NCBI GenBank assembly: GCA_002731275.1
Contig: PCBK01000045.1
Span: 1 to 64,000, forward strand
From: Deltaproteobacteria bacterium
GTDB lineage: Bacteria > Myxococcota_C > UBA6777
Length of the DNA stretch: 64,000 nt
Direction of reading: 5' to 3'
Shown: piece after piece, positions 37,779 to 47,700 of the stretch
How the letters are laid out: the number at the start of each line of letters is the position of its first letter
Position numbering within the stretch: position 1 is the stretch's first letter
Notes under the pieces: model-generated
Told to the model about the DNA's origin: nothing
Database searches by the model: none
Seen by the model: only the letters and a program-made list of their open reading frames with translations
Program-made: the position numbers and the translations under genes

Positions 37779-39881
37779 TCAGTTGGCGTGTACTTCAGAG
37801 AGGCAGGTGGTGTGTCCGATTTTGCCTTTGTAAAAGGACTGTATCGTCAATTTGACAGAGAGCGTCCGGACGGAACCTACCTTGATCTTTTGTGTTTTGT
37901 TTGTGTCTTTGAGTGTGACGGTTCGTGTCATTCCATTGGAGAATGTCAACAGCACTTCTTTCACACGATTGTTAAGGATAAACTTTTCACCGGGACGTTT
38001 GCAACCATTGACGATGTTGATCGTGCGCAAGGTGCGTGGGGTCGGGAAGATCATTTGTACCCATTCTCCGATTCCATCGTCTTTTCGTCCTTCAGCCCAG
38101 CCAGTTGTTTTGCGTTTGTCACCGATGTTGGATGCGACAAAGGAGGTGCCTGCGCCGTGTTCAAAGGAGGAGGAGGTGTAGCGTACGCGATCTTCGACGG
38201 GGAGGATCTCGGAGATAAAGCCGAGGGAGCGTTCCCCTTTGGGCACGACAACACGGTGTCGTTTGCCACTTTGGTCTTTGTACTCTTTGAGCAGTTTGAT
38301 CTTGACAAAGCGCGTGAAGACAGGTGTTGGGAAGCGGTAGAAGTTGTATTTCTTCATGGGGTCGACTTCCACGTCCATTTTGAAACCGCTGCCTGTCTCA
38401 ATGCGCAGATACCGGGGAGGCACGAGGGCAGGGGCGCGACCTGTGTAAAGTGAGCGTACGACGTGGATGGGAGTTTGGGGTTTTTGTACGGCGATGGCGA
38501 GTCCGATCAATTTTTGGTTGCGATAAAATTCGACACGCACACTGTCTCGCAGCCCGCGGTTCATGCGTCCAGAGACCCATGAGGTGTTGCGGAAGCCGTC
38601 GATCAGGTTGCTCGCGAGGACACGTTGACTGACGCGTCGTAAGATGCTCGCGGAGCCTTGTGTGGTCACCTTTTTCCAGGTGGAGCTGGCTGTTGCGCGG
38701 TGGATGCCTCGGTATTTATTGAGTGTCACATAGCGTCCTTGATACCACTTGTACATCGTGCGGCGGACCATCCCGTTAAACTGAGGGGTTTCGTAGTACG
38801 TATCGGCGACGATTTCGACCCAGGCATCGCTGTCCATGTTTTTGTACGCGAGTGATGTCCAGCGTCGTGCGTCTGCTGAGCGGTCGAGGTTGCTTTTGGC
38901 TGTCTCGATGCTGAAAACACTCTTCATTTGGTCGGCTTTTCCGGCATCGTAGATGTAGAGTGTTTCGAGCTGTACACGTGGGGAGTACTGTGTGAGTTGT
39001 TTGGTTTGCTCGATACGAAGTCCGATGATCTTCCCGTCCACAGTCAGGGCGACAGGTTGGACATTTTCGCCACGAAAGCGACCGATGACTTTCAGTTTAT
39101 TTTGTTCCATCCCTGTGTCACTGCCTTTTTTGGGCGCGAGGGTGCGCGCGACAGTGACAAACAGTGGTTTTCTGGTCTTGGGTTTTTGGGCACCAGGTTT
39201 CTTTTTGGGGCAGGCACAGGTCTTGATGTTGGCTTGGTCCATACCTTTGCGATAGCGTTCCCAGATGCGATCGACGCGTTTTTGTCGTCTGTTGCGTCGT
39301 CCTCTTCTGGACGCTCGATACATGGAGCGACATCGTTTCGCCGAGATCCTCGCCGCTTTTCCTGTGTCGATGTCGATGAGGACAAAGCGTCTGATGCGAT
39401 AGCGTCGCCAGCTCGTGTAGCGTCGTCCCAATCTCATGCACCACTGCTTCATCATTTTGTCATGGGAGCGTTTTGCGAGCTCTGAGGCGTACCAGATGGT
39501 GAGCTGACGGCGGCCTCTTTTTCTATGGACTTTGAGTTCGTAAATGGAGTCTTTGCGTTTGCGCAACATATTGAAGATGCGCTTTGCTTTTTTGCCTTTG
39601 GGTTTGACTTTGGGGCAGCGGCACTGGTTGGCTTTGCGGATGCTCTTTTTCTTTTTGTTGGGGTTTTCGACGAGCAACCATTCTTTTTTGCCATCGCCGT
39701 TGAGATCGATTTGCCAACTCTTGTAACGAAAGAGCTCTTCGCTGATCGCTTTGTGTGCGGGGACGAGTTGTTTGAGGATCTCAAGTGGTGGGGGTTGGCC
39801 CTGTCCACTTTGTGCTTGAGCAGATGAGCTGATCATTCCAATACAACCCAAAAACAAAACGATCGGGACGAGACGCTGCAT
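37779..39881 (-). CDS. Secreted protein with NADase-type glycan-binding/discoidin-like C-terminal domain
   Basis: Signal peptide at residues 1-24 (cleavage after SSAQA). Residues 25-270 are unusually Lys/Arg- and Cys-rich with an EF-hand-like phrase (DLNGDGKKEWLLVEN). Two galactose-binding-like folds follow: around 400-540 (ASNLIDGFRNTSWVSGRMN) and 560-700 (FVASNIGDKRKTTGWAEGRK, then GEWVQMIFPTPRTLRTINIV, NGC...NNRVKEV). The latter pattern is that of the NADase-type glycan-binding (discoidin-like) family. No catalytic motif is seen. AAGGAG lies 6 nt before the ATG. It is probably co-transcribed with the REC protein downstream. Confidence 0.7.
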   Translation of the reverse strand: MQRLVPIVLFLGCIGMISSSAQAQSGQGQPPPLEILKQLVPAHKAISEELFRYKSWQIDLNGDGKKEWLLVENPNKKKKSIRKANQCRCPKVKPKGKKAKRIFNMLRKRKDSIYELKVHRKRGRRQLTIWYASELAKRSHDKMMKQWCMRLGRRYTSWRRYRIRRFVLIDIDTGKAARISAKRCRSMYRASRRGRRNRRQKRVDRIWERYRKGMDQANIKTCACPKKKPGAQKPKTRKPLFVTVARTLAPKKGSDTGMEQNKLKVIGRFRGENVQPVALTVDGKIIGLRIEQTKQLTQYSPRVQLETLYIYDAGKADQMKSVFSIETAKSNLDRSADARRWTSLAYKNMDSDAWVEIVADTYYETPQFNGMVRRTMYKWYQGRYVTLNKYRGIHRATASSTWKKVTTQGSASILRRVSQRVLASNLIDGFRNTSWVSGRMNRGLRDSVRVEFYRNQKLIGLAIAVQKPQTPIHVVRSLYTGRAPALVPPRYLRIETGSGFKMDVEVDPMKKYNFYRFPTPVFTRFVKIKLLKEYKDQSGKRHRVVVPKGERSLGFISEILPVEDRVRYTSSSFEHGAGTSFVASNIGDKRKTTGWAEGRKDDGIGEWVQMIFPTPRTLRTINIVNGCKRPGEKFILNNRVKEVLLTFSNGMTRTVTLKDTNKTQKIKVGSVRTLSVKLTIQSFYKGKIGHTTCLSEVHAN

Positions 39882-40093
39882 GGTTGACTCCTTACGGAAG
39901 GGATTCGTATATCACTCTAGAGATCAAATATTTGCGTGATTCTTTCACAAAGGTCGACGCTGCTGTGATGTCATGATGATCCAAGTGTCCGTCTTTGTGT
40001 CGTTTCTTTCATACCACATTCTGGGCTGAAGATGTATCCCCAGTTGTTGTGTTTGTGGTGTAGGCTGCTTTTATTGTAGGCATATTGTCCTAC
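39882..40093. other. Intergenic region downstream of mutS
   Basis: No gene. Contains GTAGG-N8-CCTAC near 40075-40092, close to the mutS stop. It lacks a T-run on the mutS strand, so it is a weak terminator candidate only. Confidence 0.4.
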
Positions 40094-42736
40094 TCACTGT
40101 TCCTCTTTCATGCGCTTTTTCCAGTCAAACAAGGTCTGCAAGGCCTCCATAGGGGAGAGGCTGTTGATGTCGAGGCGTTCGAGTTCGTCTTCTAGGAAGG
40201 AGGACATCACATTGTTTGTGGCGGCGGGGGCAAAGAGCGAGAGTTGGCTGTTGTCTTTGCTCGCGTGAAGCCCACCGATGTCTGCGCTTGAGGGAAGTTT
40301 ACCTTGCTCCAGACCTGTGAGGATTTGTTGTGCGCGTTTAACGACGCTACGAGGCAAGCCAGCGAGCCTTCCTACCTGAATCCCATAAGAGTGGTTGGTC
40401 CCACCTTCTACGAGCGTGTGGAGGAAGTGGATCTCTTCGTTCCACTCCTGGATCGAGATGCTCATATTGCGGAATGTCTCCAGGCAGGCTTCAAGCTCTG
40501 TGAGTTCGTGGTAGTGGGTCGCAAAGAGGGTTCGACAGCTGATACGGTTGTGCAAGAATTCCGCGACAGCCCAGGCGATCGAGATCCCATCAAAGGTGCT
40601 CGTGCCGCGACCGATCTCATCGAGGATCACGAGGCTTCTAGAGGTTGCGTTGTGCAAGATGTTGGAGGTCTCGGTCATTTCAACCATAAAGGTCGATTGT
40701 CCGCCTGCGAGGTTGTCCGATGCGCCGACCCTCGTGAAGATGCGGTCACAGATACCCAGTTGGGCTTTGCGTGCGGGGACGAAGCTCCCGATTTGTGACA
40801 TGAGGCTGATCAGCGCGATCTGTCTCATAATCGTACTTTTACCCGACATGTTAGGACCTGTCAGGAGGACAAATTGTCCCTTGTCGAGGTACATCTTGAG
40901 GTCGTTAGGGACGAACTCACCGGCTTGCATCATCTGCTCGACGACGGGGTGTCGACCTTGTTCAATGTCGATGATGCTCTCTTCGAAGAGCTCGGGTTTA
41001 CAGTAGTCATAGCGCACGGCAAGCTCAGCGAAGGTGACGAGCGCGTCGAGTTGTGCGATGCGATCGGCGAGGGAGGCGATGCGGGGACCAAACAAAGAGA
41101 CACGTTCACGCAGCTCGGTAAACAGTGTCTGCTCTAGCTCAAGGGACTTCTCTTCGGCTTGTAGGACCTTTGTGCCAAATTCATCGAGCTCTGTGGTGAT
41201 GTAGCGCTCGTGGTTGGCCATCGTTTGTTTGCGTTGGTAGCGGTCTGTAGGGACGAGGTGGATGTTGGGTTTGGAGACCTCGATAAAGTAGCCAAAGACG
41301 CGGTTAAACTTGATCTTGAGCGAGTTAATGCTCGTGTCTTCCCGCTCTCGCGCCTCCATCTCCAAGATCATGTCTTTGTTGTTTGAGGCGATATATCGGC
41401 ACTCGTCGAGTTCTTCATCAAATCCTTCACGGATCACACCACCATCTTTGAGGAGCGCGGGAGGATCTTCGATCAGCACCTTTTGGATGTCTTCGACGAC
41501 TTCCTCTACAGGGTCGAGCTCACGAAGGATATGGAGTTGCTCACCATCCTCACCCAGCTCTGCGAGCAGCTGTGAAACTTCGGGGACAGCCGCAAGAGAC
41601 GTTCGTAGGGTGTACATGTCCCTTGGTGTTGCGAGCCCGGAGGCGACTTTTCCGTTGAGGCGTTCGAGGTCATAGATCTTTTTGAGCGCTTCTCGGAGGC
41701 TATCACGGAGCATGCTGCGTTCGGTGAATAACTCGACTGCATCGAGGCGTCGTTGTATACGACTTGGTTCGAGCAGGGGATACATCAGCCAGCTGCGGAT
41801 CTTTCGGCTTCCCATGGGGGTGACTGCGCGATCGAGTAGGCCAAAGAGTGAGCCTTTTCGTGTGCGAGCGCGAGAACTTTCGAGCAGCTCAAGGTTGGTG
41901 CAGGTGACCTCATCGATGACCATATGGTCGTGAAGTGCGTAAGGGATGAGGCGGCTGATATGGGGTGGGTCTTTCTTTTGCGTTTCAAAGACGTAGTCGA
42001 GCAGTGCGCCGGCTGCACGTGTCCCTAGCTGCATCTTTTCGACACCAAAGCCATCGAGGCTATGGACTTCAAAGTGCTCACACAGACGCTCATGGGTTTC
42101 TTTGTTTGCGAAGCAGCGAGGTTCACGAAATTTGATCGCGACGCCTTCGAGGCGTGAGAGGTGGTCGCGGATGAGGGGGATGTCTCGTTGGTCTTCGCTC
42201 AGCAACAGCTCACTCGGTGAGATCCTGTATGTCTCTGAGAGGACTTCTTCTTCGGAGACCTCGGTCAGTCGAAAGTCACCTGTTGTGAGATCGAGCATGG
42301 AGAGACCCCACCGCTTCTTTTTGTTGATGATGCCCATCAAGTAGTGGTTGCTGTGGGAGTCAAGCGCGTCAGGATCAAGGACCATCCCGGGGGTGACGAT
42401 ACGCGTGACATCTCTCTTGACGAGTCCTTTGGCGAGCTTGGCATCCTCCACTTGATCGCAAATGACGACAGTGTGGCCTGCAGCGACCATTCGATTGACG
42501 TAGTTGCGGTATGAATGGTGAGGGATCCCTGCCATTGGGATCGGCTCGTCCTTCATCTTGTTGCGGTGGGTGAGTGCGATGTCCAGGACGCGCGACGCGA
42601 GCTTGGCGTCGTCAAAGAACATCTCGAAGAAGTCTCCCATGCGGAAAAAGACAACACCGTTGGGGTATTGGTCTTTGACCTTCATGTATTGTTGCATCAT
42701 GGGCGTCAGTTTTTTTTCCTTGCCTTTTCGCGCCAC
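40094..42736 (-). CDS. mutS: DNA mismatch repair protein MutS
   Basis: Mismatch recognition ATPase. N-terminal mismatch-binding motif GDFFEMFFDDA (Phe-x-Glu wedge) near residue 35, then the connector and lever regions, Walker A GPNMSGKST at about residue 627, DEIGRGTSTFDG (Walker B/signature) and THYHELTELE. The C-terminus carries the dimerisation helix (RLDINSLSPMEALQTLFDWK). I place the start at GTG 42736 (MARKGKEKK...), which has AAGGAG 9 nt upstream. The longer GTG form at 42805 lies at or before the predicted transcription start and has no ribosome site. Length about 880 aa is normal. It stands alone in its transcript. Confidence 0.96.
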   Translation of the reverse strand: MARKGKEKKLTPMMQQYMKVKDQYPNGVVFFRMGDFFEMFFDDAKLASRVLDIALTHRNKMKDEPIPMAGIPHHSYRNYVNRMVAAGHTVVICDQVEDAKLAKGLVKRDVTRIVTPGMVLDPDALDSHSNHYLMGIINKKKRWGLSMLDLTTGDFRLTEVSEEEVLSETYRISPSELLLSEDQRDIPLIRDHLSRLEGVAIKFREPRCFANKETHERLCEHFEVHSLDGFGVEKMQLGTRAAGALLDYVFETQKKDPPHISRLIPYALHDHMVIDEVTCTNLELLESSRARTRKGSLFGLLDRAVTPMGSRKIRSWLMYPLLEPSRIQRRLDAVELFTERSMLRDSLREALKKIYDLERLNGKVASGLATPRDMYTLRTSLAAVPEVSQLLAELGEDGEQLHILRELDPVEEVVEDIQKVLIEDPPALLKDGGVIREGFDEELDECRYIASNNKDMILEMEAREREDTSINSLKIKFNRVFGYFIEVSKPNIHLVPTDRYQRKQTMANHERYITTELDEFGTKVLQAEEKSLELEQTLFTELRERVSLFGPRIASLADRIAQLDALVTFAELAVRYDYCKPELFEESIIDIEQGRHPVVEQMMQAGEFVPNDLKMYLDKGQFVLLTGPNMSGKSTIMRQIALISLMSQIGSFVPARKAQLGICDRIFTRVGASDNLAGGQSTFMVEMTETSNILHNATSRSLVILDEIGRGTSTFDGISIAWAVAEFLHNRISCRTLFATHYHELTELEACLETFRNMSISIQEWNEEIHFLHTLVEGGTNHSYGIQVGRLAGLPRSVVKRAQQILTGLEQGKLPSSADIGGLHASKDNSQLSLFAPAATNNVMSSFLEDELERLDINSLSPMEALQTLFDWKKRMKEEQ

Positions 42737-42806
42737 CCTGTTCTTCTCCTTGTTTTTCCTTGAGAAATGTCTTCTTGAGGTCTCTCGAATGATTGAAATC
42801 TGCACG

Positions 42807-42834
42807 ATCTTAGCGGATTCAACCCGAAAATCAA
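42807..42834 (-). promoter_or_regulatory. Predicted sigma70 promoter of mutS
   Basis: TTGATT (42834-42829) and TAAGAT (42812-42807) are separated by 16 nt on the minus strand. Transcription would begin near 42800, which supports the GTG at 42736 rather than the one at 42805 as the mutS start. Confidence 0.5.
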
Positions 42835-42938
42835 GGCCTACATCTTAATTGCCTGAAATGAGACTGAATGTTCGAGCTTCTTTGCGGTTTCACTTGCCCG
42901 ATGGACCACGGACCGCTTCTTTGTAGCCTATCTTTTTG

Positions 42939-42966
42939 TTGACTCCTCTGTTTTTCATGTTATACT
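42939..42966 (+). promoter_or_regulatory. Predicted sigma70 promoter for the 43139 gene
   Basis: TTGACT at 42939-42944 and TATACT at 42961-42966 are separated by 16 nt, a strong match to the housekeeping consensus. The start would be near 42974, leaving a leader of about 165 nt before the ATG at 43139. The rest of 42737-43138 shows no gene. Confidence 0.6.
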
Positions 42967-43138
42967 CATGCACTGTGATGAGGACAAAATCACGAGGAGA
43001 CCGCTATAAACACCATCTCAGCAGCACTCACTCAAAGCGCTACTGGGTATCGCATCATCATCTCTTGCATGGACTCCACTTTCACCAACCAAATCACATG
43101 TTTCGTTTTCCTGAGGACGCGACAGGAGTGACCTTACT

Positions 43139-43858
43139 ATGAATCTGTTTACCCTCAGCCTGATGGTTGCAGGCGGGATTGTTCTCATTCTCGCGGTGAT
43201 TGGATTGATCATCGCTATCTCCGAACGTGGTGCAAAGAAAAAACGCGCCGCCTACTTACGTTCGTTGTGGGAATCCCCTTCTGGCCTCTCATGGTCACCG
43301 CCGGGCGTTATCCCTATGCCTGAGCTGACAACGCCACCTTCACAAGCACTCAGCTCAACACAAGCTCTCGATCATGCTGTCCCTTCTGAGCCTGTTGCGC
43401 CGACGCCAACTGCTGAAGAAACAGATGCGACCCTCGCGTATGATGCGAACGAAGACGCCGCGCTTCAACAGCTTCGTCAACAAGCTGCAGCCGAAGAGGC
43501 TGCTTCTCTCGACACTACACAGGCGATGGGTGGGACACCTGACTTCATGGAGTCTGTCCCCGAAGAAGCACCCATCCCTGAAGCTGTGGAGGCCCTGCCT
43601 CCTGCAGATCGAATCTTGTACCTCGATCCAGAATTTGAACTCGCTGAGATCAAAAGAATTCTGCGTATTTGGTCGATGTTGCCCGACGAAAAGTTTGAAC
43701 AGTCTCAACTCTGGCAGAGTGATGATGGCACCACCGTCAAACTCCTGACCGAGACTGATAAAGGTTATCCCTGCCTTGAGCTTCGTGGTGATATGGCTGA
43801 AGACCTCGCTGAATACCTCCCCGAAGACCTCCCCATTATCCCCACTCTCTCTGTATAA
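43139..43858 (+). CDS. Single-pass membrane protein with acidic cytoplasmic domain
   Basis: Function not recognised. One N-terminal membrane segment (residues 5-27, TLSLMVAGGIVLILAVIGLI) is followed by a basic stop (RGAKKKRAAYLR), so the rest is probably cytoplasmic. Residues 50-155 are Pro/Ala/Glu-rich and probably disordered. Residues 160-239 look folded and acidic (RILYLDPEFELAEIKRILRI, TVKLLTETDKGYPCLELRGD). AGGAG lies 10 nt before the ATG, and a good promoter lies 170 bp upstream. Similar bitopic proteins with disordered linkers occur in envelope scaffolds, but nothing here fixes a role. Confidence 0.7.
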   Translation: MNLFTLSLMVAGGIVLILAVIGLIIAISERGAKKKRAAYLRSLWESPSGLSWSPPGVIPMPELTTPPSQALSSTQALDHAVPSEPVAPTPTAEETDATLAYDANEDAALQQLRQQAAAEEAASLDTTQAMGGTPDFMESVPEEAPIPEAVEALPPADRILYLDPEFELAEIKRILRIWSMLPDEKFEQSQLWQSDDGTTVKLLTETDKGYPCLELRGDMAEDLAEYLPEDLPIIPTLSV

Positions 43859-44701
43859 TCCAACTTCACTGATTTGATCCAGGGGCCGTTGCACTTGTGT
43901 CTTCGCAAAGTGCACCCGAATACACGGCACAATCCCTCATGAACATACGTATGTCGCAAGCGTGAAAAAACCCCCTCAGACGGGCTTTGCCCGCCAGCTC
44001 CCCCTACGCAACTTCGTAGGCAAGGGGAGCGATGCAAGAACCCCCTCAGACGGGCTTCGCCCGCCAGCTCCCCCTACGCAACTACGTTGGCAAGGGGAGC
44101 GATGCAAGACCCCCTCAGACGGGCTTCGCCCGCCAGCTCCCCCTACGCAACTTCGTTGGCAAGGGGAGCGATGCGTATCAAACGATATACCGCGATATAA
44201 AAGAAAAATCTTCGTGTATATCGTATGGATGTCAGTAGGGGCGGGCCTTGTGTCCGACCTCAATTGTCGTATAAATCGGACAAATGGTCCCTCCTCTCGA
44301 AAGGCTTGAGAGGAGGGAAGAGCCGGAGGCGAAGGGTGGAGAGTTTGTTGAGGTGGATGATTGCAAGTGAAGACGCAAAAAACCCACTGAAAGCTCGTAA
44401 GCAAAGGGGCTTTATAAGGATGTCGCCTGCGACATACGCCTGAAAGAAGGGGATGAAATAGGATGGTCAGGGGAGTTTGCGGAGACACAAGTGCAACGTC
44501 CGCCGGAGCAGTTGCCGAGTACCTTTCGTATATACCGTTGCATCCCCACATCTCGCCAAATCTTTGGATATATCGGATGAATGTCAGTAGGGTCGGGCCT
44601 TGTGTCCGACCTCAATCTTCGTATATATCGGTTAATTAGTCCCTCCTCGAAAGGCTTGAGCGGAGTGACAGGGTGGTGAGTTTGTTGAGGCGTATAAAGC
44701 T
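43859..44701. repeat. Repeat-rich convergent junction (family B)
   Basis: No gene. ACATACGTATGT, a perfect 12-bp palindrome, is at 43943-43954. From about 43970 to 44172 there are three 68-70 bp copies of a unit starting CCCCCTCAGACGGGCTTCGC. Each can fold CGGGC-tty-GCCCG and CTCCCC/GGGGAG enclosing CTACG/CGTAG. Two diverged copies (about 120 bp) of another element, marked by GGGCCTTGTGTCCGACCTCA, lie at about 44205-44325 and 44565-44695. The first contains CCTCCTCTC/GAGAGGAGG. Between them ATGTCGC-ct-GCGACAT (44420-44435) is another perfect stem. The block fills the space between the stops at 43858 (+) and 44702 (-). Confidence 0.8.
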
Positions 44702-47700
44702 CTAGCGGCGTTTGGTGGGGCGGCGTTTGGTGGGGCGGCGTTTGGTGGGGCGGCGTTTGGCGAAACGGCCATTGGGTTTTACGATGACACCTTCTTTGGA
44801 GTAGTAGACCATCAACTCTTCGACACCGGAGAATTTTTCGGTCTCACGTGCTCTGATCAAGATGCGGTTTTGGCCGTTTTTGAGCTTGATCTTGAGCTTG
44901 ATGGGGAGTTGGGGACGATTGCGCATTGTGTGGTAGTAAACCTTTTCTCCGTTCACAAGGATATACACGTCGCGCAGTGAGGTGTTGTTGTTGATCATCC
45001 CCTTGAGGGTATATGTTTTGCTTTTGGACCAAATGGGCTTTTTGCTGGCTTTTACGACGATCTTTGGGGTCTTAAATTGCCAGTGGAATTGGAGCTTTTG
45101 TCGACGTCCGCGTTTTCCAACGGCGACATCCTTGGCGTAGATCCAGCCTGTCCACTTCCCGGACTTTTTGCGTTTCTTCTTGGCATCGAGCTCCTTCGTT
45201 GGCGCTCTAAAGAGTATCCTGTAGAAGGGTCCAAGACGTCCTGTCACTTTAAGTGACGAGCCTTTGGAGAGTCGTGCAACACGTGGTGCGTCGAAGGAAG
45301 CACCACCGTAGACCCACGCTGTACGTCCTTGGACACGCATCGCTTTGGCTTTGAGTCGCTTGGGACGTAGGCCACTGTGATACAGGCGGAGCTTCAGGTG
45401 CTCAACAGAGGAGGTGAGAAGCTCTGCATCGAAGATCGTCAGTCGTATATCGAGGTTCTTTTTAAGGATGTCACTTTTGAGGCGGAAGCGGAACCGACCG
45501 GTTGTGGATTCGCCGGGATTAAGTGTTCCAAAGCGGAAGCGTCCGCGCTCGATAAAGAGCTCACGTCCTGTTTTGTTGCGTAGAACACCGAGGACTTTGG
45601 GGGCTTTGCCTTTTCCAATGTTGCGTACGGAGACACGGAGGCTGATGGATTCACCGGCTTGTAGGAGCTGGTCACCGTTACCTTTACGCTCTTCGATCGC
45701 GTAGCTAAACGCAAAGCGTGGCTTTTTGTGCCCGTGGCAATAGAGGGTGATGGATTCGCTCTGCTCGATGTTGTCTTCTGCGCGAAGTTTGAGCTTGAGC
45801 TGATGGACTTGTGTGTTGAGCCAATTGGGGAGCTTGACGTGGACAGACCACTTACGGCTTCGCTTCGGAGCGATTTTCCCAAAGATAAACTCCTTGCGAT
45901 TGAGGAACCAATACTTGGAGTCCGTCACACCACGTACACGGTACGCGGTCCCTGTGCCTTTGTTGGTCACGGTGACTTGGAGGCGGAAGGAACTGCCGGC
46001 CCAAACGCGCAATCCACGTGGGGATTTGTTTTTGAAGGCGGGTTTTTTCCCCTTCTTCTTCTTCGCTTTTGAGGGGAGGAGGCGGTAGGAGACGACGAGT
46101 TTGGGGGTTCCTTTCTTTTTGGCGAGAGGAGACCAGGAGACACCAAGTGATTTGATGGCCTTGAGGATCTTTTTGCGTTCCTTTTTGCGGATGGAGAGCA
46201 ACTCGCTCTCTGCATCTTTGTAAAAGGACTTCCTCATAGAATGCTTTGTGTTTCTGAGGAGTTTGTGTGCAAGATCGATCTCAAAGTCCATGTCCAACTT
46301 TTTGTTGGTGTATTGGTTCTCATACCGCTTGAGCTTCTCTTTTTGTGTGAGCGTATCAAAGTAAGAGATGCGGAAGAGTGGCTTGCGGTGTTCGCGGACA
46401 CCTTTAAGGTATTTGGGGAGCTTCTTTTTGGCGACACCATTTTTGTGTTTGTTGCCAATAAAGTGGATGTTGTCTTTCTCGATATGGACGGGTTTGAGGT
46501 CGATATCAGGTGAGACTCCGATCTTTTGGATGGAGATGCCACCTGGCGTCAGGTATTGCGCGACGGTCAGCTTCAGCGCGGAAAATTCGCGTGTGTAGCT
46601 GGAGAGTCGTGAGATGGGGTAGAGGACTTGGACAGTCCCTTTACCATACGTGCGTTGTCCAAGGACGATGGCACGTTCGTTGTTTTTGAGTGCGCCTGCG
46701 ACGATCTCCGAAGCCGAAGCCGAGCCGTTGTTCACGAGGATGATGATGGGGTAATCGGGCTGTGTTCCGTAGGAGGAGGCTCTGTGGACTTTGTGCTGTG
46801 AAGAGCCACCTGCGTGGGTCACGATGACGCCTTTGCGCAAGAAAGTATCGGAGACCTTGATCGCTTGGTCGAGGAGTCCACCCGGATTATCGCGGAGATC
46901 GATGATGAGACCACGTAACCCTGATGTTTTGGTGTTCATTTTGCGCAGCGCTTTGTGCAGATCAGGCGTTGTATTTTGTTGGAAGTTCTTGATGCGAACG
47001 TAGCCAATTTTGTTTTTGAGCAGGTGGTGTGTCACGCTCTCAACTTTGATGATGGCGCGGATGATGGTGAACTTTCGAGGCTGCGTGAAGCCCTTGCGCA
47101 TGATCCAGATGATGACCTTGCTACCGGGTTTTCCTCGAAGTTTCCCGACGGCATCAGTCAGGCTCATGTTGATCGTCGATTCATCGCCGATGCGGACGAT
47201 ACGATCGAGAGGTCGGAGACCTACTTTGGAAGCGGGTGTGCCGGGCATGGGGCTCACGACAGTCAGGAAGCCATCGCGGTTTTGGATGACGATCCCCAAA
47301 CCTCCAAACTCACCTCGCGTGTGGATCTGCATGTCTTTGTAGTAAGAGGGAGGCAGAAAGTTGGTGTGGGTGTCGAGTGTTTTGAGCATCCCGTGGATGG
47401 CGGCAAATTCGATCTTGCGGAGCTTAATATTGCCTTTGTAGTGTTTTTGAATGAAGGCAAAGATCGGTTTGAGCTGGTGACCGACGTCAAAGATCGTTTG
47501 GAAGCGACGCAGTGTGAAGCGTTTGACTTTGCGGTCGACGTGTATCTCGAGTTTTTCTTTATGTCCTGTGACAAAGCGCACCATGATCGCCGGGACGAGC
47601 ATTTGAATGCGCTTGACCGCTTCTCGAAACATCTTTTTGGGTCGGATTTGTTTGCGCTCTACGTAGTTTTCATTGCAGAGCCAGGTGACGCGACGGATGT

